A DNA stretch of 59,963 bases from contig NZ_LT984895.1 of NCBI RefSeq assembly GCF_900258505.1, positions 777,468 through 837,430 on the forward strand, given 5' to 3'. The translations under genes were made by a program, and so were the position numbers. This DNA comes from Brachybacterium timonense. Lineage in GTDB: Bacteria; Actinomycetota; Actinomycetes; Actinomycetales; Dermabacteraceae. Numbering within the stretch: position 1 is the stretch's first letter; each line of letters opens with the position of its first letter. Shown one piece after another: positions 8,417 to 16,626 of the stretch. The notes beneath the pieces are model-generated. The model searched no databases. It was not told the origin of the DNA and was given only the letters and a program-made list of their open reading frames with translations.

Positions 8417-9697
8417 GTGAGTGCATCGATCGTCACCGGCGCGATCCCTGGTCCGAGCCGGCGGCGAATGGCACTGTTCGCCCTGGCGCTGGGCGGATTC
8501 GGGATCGGCTGCTCAGAGTTCGTGACCATGGGTCTGCTGCCGCAGCTCGCCCACAGCCTGCTGCCTGACCTCATGGCATCCGCGCCCGAACAGGGGCTTG
8601 CCCAGGCCGGGCACGCCATCAGTGCCTACGCACTGGGGGTCGTCGTCGGCGCCCCGCTGCTGTCCCTGCTGGCGGTGCGCTGGAACCGTCGGGCGCTGAT
8701 CATCCTGCTCGCCGGGATGCTCGTCGTCTCCACTGCGCTGTCCGGACTGATGCCCTCCTTCGACAGCACCGTTCTCGCCCGCTTCCTCGCCGGGCTGCCG
8801 CATGGCGCCTACCTGGGGGTCGCGGCGCTCATCGCCTCCTCGCTGATGGGCCCCGGCAGCCAGGGCAAAGGCGCCGCGCTCGCGCTCAGTGGCCTCACCG
8901 TCGCGAACCTCGTGGGCGTTCCCGCCCTCACCGCGATCGGGCAGGCCGTCGGCTGGCGAGCCTCCTACCTGCTGATCGCTGCTGTCTTCGCCGCCACCGC
9001 CGCGATGCTCGTGGCCACCGTTCCCGAGCATCACCGCCCCGAAGGCCGACGGGTCATTGACGAGCTGCGCGCCTTCCGACGCGTGCAGCTGTGGGCCGTG
9101 GTGCTCATCGCCGCGATCGGCTTCTCCGGCTCCTTCACCGTCTTCAGCTACATCGCCGACATCTCCACGCAGGTATCGGGCACATCCCCGGCGTTCGTGC
9201 CGTGGCTGCTTGCGGCCGCCGGTGGCGGCATGACCATCGGCAACGTGGTCGGCGGCGTGCTGGCCGACCGCTCCTTGAACGGCACCCTGCTGGGGGCCTT
9301 CCCGGTGTACATCGTCGCGATGATCGCGCTGGTTCTCTCCGTCGGCTCCCCGGCAGGACTGCTCGTGACCTTCGTGCTGGTGAACCTGGCGCACGCCATG
9401 CTCAGCCCCGCCATGCAGGCCTGGCTCATGCGGGTGGCGGGCCGGTCCGAGATGCTCGGCGCCTCCCTGCACCATGCCGCCTTCAACGTCGCCAACGCTC
9501 TCGGGGCGCTGCTCGGTGGTGGAGTGATTGCGGCGGGCTTCGGTCTCACAGCGCCGACGGTGGTGGGTGCGCTTGTGGCCACCACCGGTTACGCCGTGCT
9601 CATCGTGGTGCTGGTCCTGATTCGTATCCGCGCTCGACGGCGGCAGGCACAGCTCAGCGCCGTGCACCTCGAGATGCGCGAGCCGGTGCGCCCGTGA
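8417..9697 (+). CDS. MFS transporter (drug/sugar efflux type)
   Basis: The 426-residue protein has about twelve hydrophobic segments and resembles the AraJ/CmlA-type major facilitator branch. A conserved loop near residue 75 reads SLLAVRWNRRALI, followed by the GxLPHGAYLGVAALIA-type helix seen in putative arabinose or drug exporters. A second repeat begins near residue 215. The start is GTG with a TATCGT -10 box ending six bases upstream, which predicts a leaderless transcript; no ribosome site is present. It is monocistronic between yggS-like and the BAX-inhibitor gene. Substrate unknown. Confidence 0.88.
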   Translation: MSASIVTGAIPGPSRRRMALFALALGGFGIGCSEFVTMGLLPQLAHSLLPDLMASAPEQGLAQAGHAISAYALGVVVGAPLLSLLAVRWNRRALIILLAGMLVVSTALSGLMPSFDSTVLARFLAGLPHGAYLGVAALIASSLMGPGSQGKGAALALSGLTVANLVGVPALTAIGQAVGWRASYLLIAAVFAATAAMLVATVPEHHRPEGRRVIDELRAFRRVQLWAVVLIAAIGFSGSFTVFSYIADISTQVSGTSPAFVPWLLAAAGGGMTIGNVVGGVLADRSLNGTLLGAFPVYIVAMIALVLSVGSPAGLLVTFVLVNLAHAMLSPAMQAWLMRVAGRSEMLGASLHHAAFNVANALGALLGGGVIAAGFGLTAPTVVGALVATTGYAVLIVVLVLIRIRARRRQAQLSAVHLEMREPVRP

Positions 9698-9791
9698 CTC
9701 TGCGCTCATGGCGAATACCCAGCGCACGGACAGACACGGCAGACCACCTGCGGTTACAGTGGCCCTGGAGCCGCATCGACGAAGGAGAGCC

Positions 9792-10718
9792 ATGGCGCGC
9801 CACAACATCATCTTCGGCCGCGATCAGGCCGTGCAGCAGGGGGCACGATACGGGGACGCATCGCACGATGCGCCACAGCAGGGCGGCCCGCACTATGGCG
9901 GGCCCCAGCAGACGCAGTGGGCCAGCGAGTTCACGCCGCAGCAGACCGGCCGTACACAGAACGGTTACGACAACCTCGAGGCCATGTACGCCCGCCCGTC
10001 GGCCACCGGACACGACACCGGCCGGATGACCATGCGGGACGCGCTCAACGCCATCAGCGTCACCCTCGGGATCATCGTGGTGACCGGATTCGCTGTGGGC
10101 CTCCTCCCGCTCGTACTGTCCCTCGTCGGCGGCCCCACCGGCATGCAGATCGGGCTGGTCATCGCCATGGGCGCGAGCATCATCGGTGTGATCGGTGGGC
10201 TCATCACCGGGCTGATCAACGGCTTCAAGAAGAAGCCCTCGGCGATTGCTGTGATCGCCTACGCCGTGTTCGAGGGGCTGCTGCTGGGCGGTATCAGCTC
10301 CGTGTTCGAGTACACCGCCTACCCCGGCATCGCGCTGCAGGCCGTGGTCGCCACCTTCATGGTGGCCGGCGTCATTCTGCTGCTGACCAACCTGGGTATT
10401 CTGCGCACCTCGCCGCTGCTCACCAAGGTGTTCAGCTTCGCGATCCTCGCATACCTGGGCTTCGTGCTCTTCAACATCGTCTATCTGCTCATCACCGGCA
10501 ATGACCTCCGCAGCGGCCTCTTCGGCCTGATCATCGGTGGTCTCGCAGTGGTGATGGCGTCCTACAGCCTCACCAGTGACATCGAGCAGGTGCGCGACGC
10601 CGCCCAGGGCGGTGTGCCGCGGGTCTACGCCTGGCGCTGTGCCTTCGGTGTGGCCGCCACCCTGGTGTGGATGTACATCGAGATCCTGCGGATCATCGCC
10701 ATCTTCCGCGACAACTGA
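9792..10718 (+). CDS. BAX inhibitor-1/YccA family membrane protein
   Basis: The 308-residue protein has a polar, Gln- and Gly-rich N-terminal region of about 80 residues followed by seven hydrophobic segments. The conserved FEGLLLGGISSVFE motif, with the acidic residues of the BI-1 pore, is near residue 160, and the C-terminus has SYSLTSDIEQVRDAAQGGVP. Bacterial homologues such as YetJ are pH-dependent calcium leak channels; that function is known for the family, not shown here. The ATG at 9792 has AAGGAG five bases upstream, so an in-frame ATG at 9708 is unlikely. A strong terminator follows. Confidence 0.9.
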   Translation: MARHNIIFGRDQAVQQGARYGDASHDAPQQGGPHYGGPQQTQWASEFTPQQTGRTQNGYDNLEAMYARPSATGHDTGRMTMRDALNAISVTLGIIVVTGFAVGLLPLVLSLVGGPTGMQIGLVIAMGASIIGVIGGLITGLINGFKKKPSAIAVIAYAVFEGLLLGGISSVFEYTAYPGIALQAVVATFMVAGVILLLTNLGILRTSPLLTKVFSFAILAYLGFVLFNIVYLLITGNDLRSGLFGLIIGGLAVVMASYSLTSDIEQVRDAAQGGVPRVYAWRCAFGVAATLVWMYIEILRIIAIFRDN

Positions 10719-10727
10719 CCCGTAGTC

Positions 10728-10749
10728 GCCGCGGCTGAGCAGCCGCGGC
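10728..10749 (+). terminator. First hairpin after BAX inhibitor gene
   Basis: GCCGCGGCT and AGCCGCGGC form a nine-base stem with a four-base loop, nine bases after the stop. It precedes the stronger terminator hairpin. Confidence 0.5.
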
Positions 10750-10756
10750 CATCGTC

Positions 10757-10786
10757 CGGCGGGTTCCGAACTCTCGGAGCCCGCCG
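10757..10786 (+). terminator. Rho-independent terminator
   Basis: A 13-pair stem (CGGCGGGTTCCGA with TCGGAGCCCGCCG, one G-T pair) encloses the loop ACTC and is followed by TCGTCGTTTT. Stem plus T-rich tail after the BAX-inhibitor gene is a classic intrinsic terminator. Confidence 0.88.
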
Positions 10787-10833
10787 TCGTCGTTTTGAAC
10801 CGTGAGCGCTGACGGCAAGCGCTGGAGGAGACC

Positions 10834-12321
10834 ATGGCCGAGTTCTGGCAGTGGGTACAGGAGCACTGGCTCGGCCTGCTCACCTACGGATACTGGGCGC
10901 TTGACGCCGTGCTGCGCGTGATCGCGATCGTGGTCGTGCCGCGCAACCGCCGCCCCGGATCCGCACTTGCCTGGCTGCTGGCGATCATGGTGGTGCCGAT
11001 CGTCGGCTTCCCCCTCTACCTGATGCTGGGCAAGGCAGAGCTGCCACGCAAACGCCGCGAGAAGCAGGTGGCGATCAACCGCCTCATGCGTGTGCGAGCC
11101 GAGACCATCCCAGACGGCGAACTCGATGAGGACGTCCCCTCCTGGCTGCAGTCCGCCGTCCGGCTGAACAAGGAACTCGGCGCCTTCCCGCTCACCGGCA
11201 ACAACAGCGCGGACCTGGAGATCGACTACGCCGCCTCGCTCGCCGCTATGGCCGCTGACGTGCGCGACGCCGAGGACCAGGTGCACGCGCTCTTCTACAC
11301 GATGGTGCTCGACGACGCGACCAGCGAACTGTTCGAGGCCTTCGCGGATGCTCGCGCGCGCGGCGTGGACGTGCGTGTGCTGTACGACCACTTCGGTTCG
11401 CTCCATCACGGCAAGCCCTACCGGCGCATGCGCCGTTTCCTGGACGAGCACGGTATCGAGCACTACCCGATGATGCCGCTGAAACCGTTCAGCGACGGCG
11501 CCTTCCAACGCCCCGACCTGCGCAACCACCGCAAGCTGCTGCTCGTGGACGGCCAGGTGGGATGGATGGGCAGCCAGAACGTCATCGCCTCGCACTACAA
11601 CTCCCGGGCGAACAAACGCCGCGGGCTGCACTGGCAGGAGACGATGGCGCGGCTGCACGGCCCCATCGTCTCCGAGATGAACCTGCTGTTCGCGATCGAC
11701 TGGTACTACGAATCCGGGCAGACCCTCTCGCTCGAGTCCGTGGTGCGCACGCCACGCGACACCTCCGGCACCTATGAGTGTCAGCTCGTCCCCAGCGGCC
11801 CCGGCTTCGTCTTCGAGAACAACCTTCTGCTGTTCAATCAGCTCTTCTACTCCGCGTCCGAACGGATTGTGGCGGTGAGCCCGTACTTCGTGCCTGACGA
11901 GTCGATGCTCGGCGCCTTGATCACGGCCGCACGGCGCGGTGTGGACGTCGAGCTGTTCGTCTCTGAGATCGGTGATCAGTTCCTGGTCTTCCACGCCCAG
12001 CGCTCGTACTACACGCAGCTTCTCGAGGCTGGGGTGCGGATCCAGCTGTATCGCGCGCCGACGATCCTGCACGCCAAACACATCACGATCGACGAGTCCG
12101 TCACCGTGATCGGCTCTTCCAATATGGATATCCGCTCATTCCTGCTGCAGATGGAGAGCTCGATGATGGTGGGAGGCAGCGACTTCATGCAGAAGATGCG
12201 CGAGGTGGAAGCCGCCTACCGCGCCCGCAGCCGGGAGCTCACGCTCGAGGAATGGCAGCGCAGGCCGCGCGTGATGGCCCTCCTGGACAACGTCTGCCGA
12301 CTTGCCTCGGCGGTCGTGTGA
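10834..12321 (+). CDS. cls: Cardiolipin synthase (phospholipase D family)
   Basis: The 495-residue protein has two N-terminal membrane segments (near residues 8-25 and 40-62) and two phospholipase D domains. The HKD motifs are HRKLLLVDGQVGWMGSQN near residue 230 and HAKHITIDESVTVIGSSN near residue 412. Length and layout match bacterial Cls, which joins two phosphatidylglycerol molecules into cardiolipin at the inner membrane. The ATG has GGAGGAG upstream. It ends six bases before the stop of a convergent gene, with no terminator between. Assignment to Cls rather than another PLD enzyme rests on the N-terminal helices and full length. Confidence 0.93.
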   Translation: MAEFWQWVQEHWLGLLTYGYWALDAVLRVIAIVVVPRNRRPGSALAWLLAIMVVPIVGFPLYLMLGKAELPRKRREKQVAINRLMRVRAETIPDGELDEDVPSWLQSAVRLNKELGAFPLTGNNSADLEIDYAASLAAMAADVRDAEDQVHALFYTMVLDDATSELFEAFADARARGVDVRVLYDHFGSLHHGKPYRRMRRFLDEHGIEHYPMMPLKPFSDGAFQRPDLRNHRKLLLVDGQVGWMGSQNVIASHYNSRANKRRGLHWQETMARLHGPIVSEMNLLFAIDWYYESGQTLSLESVVRTPRDTSGTYECQLVPSGPGFVFENNLLLFNQLFYSASERIVAVSPYFVPDESMLGALITAARRGVDVELFVSEIGDQFLVFHAQRSYYTQLLEAGVRIQLYRAPTILHAKHITIDESVTVIGSSNMDIRSFLLQMESSMMVGGSDFMQKMREVEAAYRARSRELTLEEWQRRPRVMALLDNVCRLASAVV

Positions 12322-12326
12322 GCGGC

Positions 12327-13166
12327 TCAGCGTACTTCGGTCACCGATTCCACGACTGAGTTCAGGCCCTCCTCGTGAGCCTTCACCCCGGTCGCGATCT
12401 CGGCAGCGAGCACGCTCGGCCCGCCGTCGGTGTCCAGCACGTACACCGTCAGCGTGTAGGAGTCGGTCGCCTTCAGCGGCGGCGGATCCCCCAGAGACAG
12501 GGTTGCCGTGCTGCGGTAGCCGCCGATGCCGTTGATCGTGACCGGCTCCGTCACGATGTCGCTCAGTTTGCGGCCCTTGCCCGACCCCCACACACCCGGT
12601 GACGTCGAGACGCAGTTGATCAGACGCTGCGAGGCGACCTCATCGCCGGGGTACTCGTAGCCGTCCTGCCACTGGAGGCGCCCCACCGTCACCGATGAAC
12701 TCCAGGTCGACTCGACGGCGATACCTGCGGTCTGCGCATCGGTGGTGAACGCCCATAGCGGTACTGAGGTGCGCATGTCGAACGTGGGCGGCGGGATGAT
12801 GTCCAGGCTGCCGCCGCGCAGTTTGCCGGAAGGATTCGTTGAGACCCGCTCCTGATTCTCTGGCGACCAGCACCAGTCGCCGTCCTCACTCGGCTTGAGG
12901 GAGGCCGAGGGTGTCTCCGAGCTCGGCGACGGGGTCGGGCTGTCCGAGTCCTCCGGCGGGGTCGACGTCACCTCGCCGCCGGTGCGCCCCCCGGCACCGG
13001 GAGATCCGCCACCGCTGCGCAGCACCAGGAACATCACGGTGCCGCCCACGATCAGCAGAAACACCAGCGCGAAGGCGATGCCGCCGATCAGCAGCGCATG
13101 GCCGCTCGACCCCGGCGTGGTGCTGCGTCCCTGGTTCGGCCCGGTGACCGGTCCCGTCGTGTTCAT
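12327..13166 (-). CDS. Membrane-anchored extracytoplasmic protein, paralogue of the upstream gene
   Basis: The 279-residue protein has a short cytoplasmic tail, one membrane helix (ALLIGGIAFALVFLLIVGGT, residues about 24-47), a Pro/Ser/Thr/Gly-rich linker to about residue 95, and an extracytoplasmic domain with Trp and two Cys residues. The domain contains GKLRGGSLDIIPPPTFDM and ends in a stretch with LDTDGGPSVLAAEIATG. The upstream gene encodes a similar protein: the same order of parts, GG-hydrophobic motif, a lone domain Cys and a -DGPSxLAxxxA- near the end. No known family recognised. The ATG has GGAGGGAG upstream, embedded in short GGGAGCAC-type repeats. Confidence 0.75.
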   Translation of the reverse strand: MNTTGPVTGPNQGRSTTPGSSGHALLIGGIAFALVFLLIVGGTVMFLVLRSGGGSPGAGGRTGGEVTSTPPEDSDSPTPSPSSETPSASLKPSEDGDWCWSPENQERVSTNPSGKLRGGSLDIIPPPTFDMRTSVPLWAFTTDAQTAGIAVESTWSSSVTVGRLQWQDGYEYPGDEVASQRLINCVSTSPGVWGSGKGRKLSDIVTEPVTINGIGGYRSTATLSLGDPPPLKATDSYTLTVYVLDTDGGPSVLAAEIATGVKAHEEGLNSVVESVTEVR

Positions 13167-13215
13167 CGATGCTCCCTCCCGTGCTCCCCGTGCTCCCTGT
13201 GCTCGGATGTCCCGC

Positions 13216-14196
13216 TCACGAGACGACCTTCAGACTGCTGATGATCTCCTCGAGCTCCGCCACGTGGTCCTCGTGATCGGCAGCGACGTCGCTGGCCAGC
13301 GCACTGGGGCCATCAGGGCCCTCCACCACGATTGAGGTGACGACCGACGCGCTCGTGCTGCTGAGCATGTCGGGGTCCTCGAAATGGTACGTGGCTTGCA
13401 CGATCCAGGCCGGATGACCGTCCACCGTGGTCGACTCGGTCCGATAGTCGGTCACGGTGGGATGCTCACCGAAGTGTGAGATGACGCCCGCTGTGGTGGC
13501 GTAGCACTGGAAGATGGCCACGGCCGCGCGCTCCATGCCCGGGTACCCGCCCTCGGATTCCGGGAACTCCACGGCTCCCACGTTGACCACGCTGTACCAG
13601 CTGCCCTCAACATTGCGTGCCTGCGCACCGATATCCGTCAGATAGGGGACGCCACCGCCGTACCACGGATAGTCCCATGTATCCGGGTAGGTGAACTCCA
13701 GGCCGCCCCCACGCATGGTGTTCTGACTGCTGCCCGTGCCCGTGCGGCCGCTGCTGGGGACGTAGCAGTCGGTCGTGGGAGCCTGGGTGAACAGCGGCGG
13801 GGGAGGCGCCAGCTCGGGGTCGTTCGGATCCGGCACATATTCGCCGCCGCCCTCTGCGTTGCGCGGCGAGGCGGAGCCACCGCCCGCCGTCGTCGGCGGA
13901 TCCTCGAGCACGGAGCGGAACACGGTCTGTGACAGCACGAGGGCCAGCACGCCCAGCAGTACAACGCAGCCGCTGATCACGGCGATGATCGTGCCTCGGG
14001 CACGGCGGCGTGCCCGCTCCGTCGGTTCCCCGAGGGTCGCCGGGCCATGGGCGCCGACGGCAGACGCGGAGCCCTCATAGCGATGCGAGCCGCCGGCGGC
14101 GAAGTCCGGCAGTGCCGACGCGTCGGAGGATGACGACCCGTCGTGCGAACCACGGCCCATGTCACGGTCATCCTGCGGTGAGTGTCCCTCGGCCAT
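13216..14196 (-). CDS. Membrane-anchored extracytoplasmic protein, paralogue of the downstream gene
   Basis: The 326-residue protein has an acidic and Ser-rich cytoplasmic region of about 65 residues, one helix (IIAVISGCVVLLGVLALVLS, about 70-92), a Gly/Pro-rich linker and an extracytoplasmic domain. The domain has GGGLEFTYPDTWDYPWYGGG, a Cys in IFQCYATTAGV, and ends with EGPDGPSALASDVAADHEDH. It lies 49 bases upstream of a paralogue in the same operon. The start at 14196 has GGAGG four bases upstream; an in-frame GTG or ATG further out has no such site. Type II orientation with an exported domain is inferred. Function unknown. Confidence 0.75.
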   Translation of the reverse strand: MAEGHSPQDDRDMGRGSHDGSSSSDASALPDFAAGGSHRYEGSASAVGAHGPATLGEPTERARRRARGTIIAVISGCVVLLGVLALVLSQTVFRSVLEDPPTTAGGGSASPRNAEGGGEYVPDPNDPELAPPPPLFTQAPTTDCYVPSSGRTGTGSSQNTMRGGGLEFTYPDTWDYPWYGGGVPYLTDIGAQARNVEGSWYSVVNVGAVEFPESEGGYPGMERAAVAIFQCYATTAGVISHFGEHPTVTDYRTESTTVDGHPAWIVQATYHFEDPDMLSSTSASVVTSIVVEGPDGPSALASDVAADHEDHVAELEEIISSLKVVS

Positions 14197-14322
14197 CACA
14201 CCTCCCCTTCCCCTGTGGTGGACCCGCGGTTGATTGTCGCACGAGCATCCATGACCCCTTGGTACGCTCACCGATGCCGCTCACCGACCGTGCCGCGCGC
14301 ACCGACCACGACAGGAACCAGC

Positions 14323-15201
14323 ATGCGACCGCCGCTTGTCCTCACGATCTCGGCTTCGGACTCGGATGGGGCCGCCGGTATTCAGGCGGACCTGAAAACC
14401 TTCACAGCCCTGGGCGTCTACGGTGCGTCCGCCGTGAGCATGATCAGCGCGATCAACACGCGCGGCCTGCGTGGGATCCACTACCTGCCCGGTGACGTGG
14501 TGCGCAGCCAGATCGACGCCGTCGTCTCCGACCTGTACGTCGACGCCACCAAGATCGGTGCACTCGGCTCCGCAGCCGTGGTGGAGGCTGTTGCCGACGC
14601 CATCACGGCGCACCGGGACAGCCTGGGAACTCTCGTGTGCGACCCGGTCATGCTCTCCACCGACGGGTCCCCGCTGATCTCCGAAGAGGGTGCCCGTGCG
14701 CTGCGCGAGCGCATCGTGCCGATCGTGGACCTGATCACCCCGAACATCGCTGAGCTCGCCCAGCTGCTCGGCCGCCCCGTGGCCACGGATATCGAAACCG
14801 TGCGCGAACAGGCGCTGGCGCTCGCCGGGCTCGGCCCGAAAGCCGTGCTCGTCACCGGTGGTGGGCTGCCGGGCGAGGATGCCGTGGACGTGATCGTGCA
14901 TGAGGGCGGCACCGATCTGCTGCGTGCCGAGCGCGTGCCTGGGCGTCATCCCCGCGGTGCCGGCGACACGCTGTCCGCCGCGATCACCGCTCAGCTGGCG
15001 CGTCTGGAGGAGTTCGATCGCGCCGGCGAGCTCGACGAGATCGGAGAAGAAGGCACCGCCGACGACATGTTCACCGTGGTGGCCTCTGCACGCGAATTCT
15101 TGGCCAGCGCCATCGACAACGCCCGCGACTGGGAGATCTCCCGTGCCGGGCACAGCGCCCACAGCCCGGTCAATCACCTGATCACCCTCGACGGGGACTG
15201 A
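14323..15201 (+). CDS. ThiD-like hydroxymethylpyrimidine (phosphate) kinase
   Basis: The 292-residue protein has the ribokinase-like fold of ThiD, which phosphorylates the pyrimidine part of thiamine. It starts MRPPLVLTISASDSDGAAGIQADLK and carries VCDPVML, LITPNIAELAQLLG and LVTGGG. The anion-hole motif near residue 215 is RGAGDTLSAAI. Classical ThiD has HGTGCTLSSAI with a key Cys; here the Cys is Asp, as in ribokinases and pyridoxal kinases. The first loop also has SDSDGAAG rather than SDSGGGAG. So the substrate may differ (pyridoxal or another vitamer). The ATG at 14323 has AGGA upstream. No other thiamine gene is nearby. Its end overlaps the convergent GH3 gene by 20 bases. Confidence 0.75.
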   Translation: MRPPLVLTISASDSDGAAGIQADLKTFTALGVYGASAVSMISAINTRGLRGIHYLPGDVVRSQIDAVVSDLYVDATKIGALGSAAVVEAVADAITAHRDSLGTLVCDPVMLSTDGSPLISEEGARALRERIVPIVDLITPNIAELAQLLGRPVATDIETVREQALALAGLGPKAVLVTGGGLPGEDAVDVIVHEGGTDLLRAERVPGRHPRGAGDTLSAAITAQLARLEEFDRAGELDEIGEEGTADDMFTVVASAREFLASAIDNARDWEISRAGHSAHSPVNHLITLDGD

Positions 15202-16441
15202 GCTTCACCCCCAGCATGCGCAGCGCTGATTCGCGCACCCGCTCCCGCTTAGCCGGATCCGCTGCCGCGTAGGCCTCCACCGCATCCACGAGTTCTGCGG
15301 TGATCGACGGATCTGCCGTCAGCACGGCGTCACCGCCAGCGTCGAGCAGGCGGGTGATGCGTTCGGCCACCGGCACGTGCGCCACGGCCGCCGCGGAACC
15401 GATGTCATCGGTGATCACGAGTCCGTCGTAGCCCATATCGCCGCGCAGCAGATCTGTCACCGCGGCACGGGAGAACATGGCGGGCACCTCCGGCTCGATC
15501 TGCGGGTAGATCGCGGAAGAGACCATGACGAGCTCGGCGCCGGCGTCAATGCCCTCCGCGAACGGCGCGAGCATCGGATCACCGGGTGCGGTGGCGTCAT
15601 CGATGATGCCGTCGGCCGCATGATCGGTGTTCTCGGCGACGCGGCCAAGGCCGGGGAAATGCTTCACGGTCGCGGCCACGCCCTGCGCGGTCAGCGCCTC
15701 CACAGCAGCGCGCACGCACCCGGCGACGTGATCAGGATCGGTGCCGAATCCGCGGCCGAGCTCACCCACCGGGGCGTTGTCATCGCCCAACGCCTCATCC
15801 ACCACATCCGCGACAGGCGCCAGTGCGCAGTCGAGACCCAGCTCAGCGAGGTCCTGGCCGATCGTTGTGTATGCCTCGCGGACCGCCTCAGGTCCTTGCG
15901 TTCCGAGGTCTTCCGCTGACGCTGTGCGCGTGGCGGCGTCGCCGCGCAGCATGCGGACGCTGCCGCCCTCCTGATCCACGGCCAGCAGCGGCGCAACCCC
16001 GTTGGCGTGCGCATCACGCGCCGCAGAGACCACATCGCGCACTGCCTGGGCGCTCTTCCAGACGCCGAGCAGGAAATACCCGCCGACGTGATGTTCGGTG
16101 GCGAGCGTCGCGGAAGGTGCAGAACCGGCCATGACGCCGACGAGCACGAGCTGCCCCGCGATCTCGCGGTCGCTCATCGCCTCGAGCGCAGCGCGGGCAG
16201 GATCATCCGTGTCGCCGCCGCTGTCCGATGCGAATCCTTCTGTCCCGTCGTCGGAACCACTGGGGGAGGTGCCCGTTGCTGAGCCGTCATCCGACGGGGC
16301 GGCGCCGCTGTCCGACGGCGCCGAGCCCTCGGAGCCACCGCCTGCGCCATCGCCGCCCGTCGAACCGTCGGGTCCGGCGCAGGCTCCCAGCGCCATCAGC
16401 GCGACAGGTGAAGCGAGAGCGAACAGGTGACGGCGTTCCAT
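15182..16441 (-). CDS. Glycoside hydrolase family 3 lipoprotein (LpqI/NagZ-like beta-N-acetylhexosaminidase)
   Basis: The 419-residue protein has a signal peptide with lipobox LGAC (Cys about 20), then an acidic Gly/Ser-rich linker of about 70 residues, then a GH3 domain. Family motifs are LLAVDQEGGSVRMLRG, PVADVVDEA, ELGRGFGTDP, KHFPGLG and the nucleophile region LVITDDIG. Homologues release N-acetylglucosamine from muropeptides or glycans at the cell surface. After KHFPGLG the sequence is RVAENTDH, so the general acid/base loop differs from the KHFPGHG-xxxx-DSH form of Gram-negative NagZ. The start is the ATG at 16441; a GTG at 16468 is possible. Confidence 0.85.
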   Translation of the reverse strand: MERRHLFALASPVALMALGACAGPDGSTGGDGAGGGSEGSAPSDSGAAPSDDGSATGTSPSGSDDGTEGFASDSGGDTDDPARAALEAMSDREIAGQLVLVGVMAGSAPSATLATEHHVGGYFLLGVWKSAQAVRDVVSAARDAHANGVAPLLAVDQEGGSVRMLRGDAATRTASAEDLGTQGPEAVREAYTTIGQDLAELGLDCALAPVADVVDEALGDDNAPVGELGRGFGTDPDHVAGCVRAAVEALTAQGVAATVKHFPGLGRVAENTDHAADGIIDDATAPGDPMLAPFAEGIDAGAELVMVSSAIYPQIEPEVPAMFSRAAVTDLLRGDMGYDGLVITDDIGSAAAVAHVPVAERITRLLDAGGDAVLTADPSITAELVDAVEAYAAADPAKRERVRESALRMLGVKLSPRRG

Positions 16442-16484
16442 GCGCGCAGTCTCCCATGCGGACCTCACACCCGTCGCTGTTCAG

Positions 16485-16490
16485 TAGGCT
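16485..16490 (+). promoter_or_regulatory. Promoter -10 box for the peptidase operon
   Basis: TAGGCT ends seven bases before an ATG at 16498. The spacing predicts that transcription starts at or next to that ATG, upstream of the peptidase gene. Confidence 0.5.
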
Positions 16491-16497
16491 GGAGCGC

Positions 16498-16626
16498 ATG
16501 ACCTCGCCGGATGGGTACCAGCGCGCCACAGTCGTCGCACGTGCCACGTCCGCTGACTCTCGACCGGGTGGCGCCTGGCGGATGCGCCATGACCACCTCG
16601 AAGGACCTGAAGGAGCACAGAGATGA
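16498..16626 (+). CDS. Possible leaderless upstream ORF, 42 residues
   Basis: This small frame encodes a 42-residue, Arg-rich peptide starting MTSPDGYQRATVVARA. Its ATG is seven bases after a TAGGCT -10 box, and its stop overlaps the ATG of the peptidase gene by four bases (ATGA). Leaderless start plus stop/start overlap suggests that translating it could couple to the downstream gene. It contains the AAGGAG ribosome site of that gene near its end. No homology recognised and it could be chance; ribosome occupancy would decide. Confidence 0.3.
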   Translation: MTSPDGYQRATVVARATSADSRPGGAWRMRHDHLEGPEGAQR

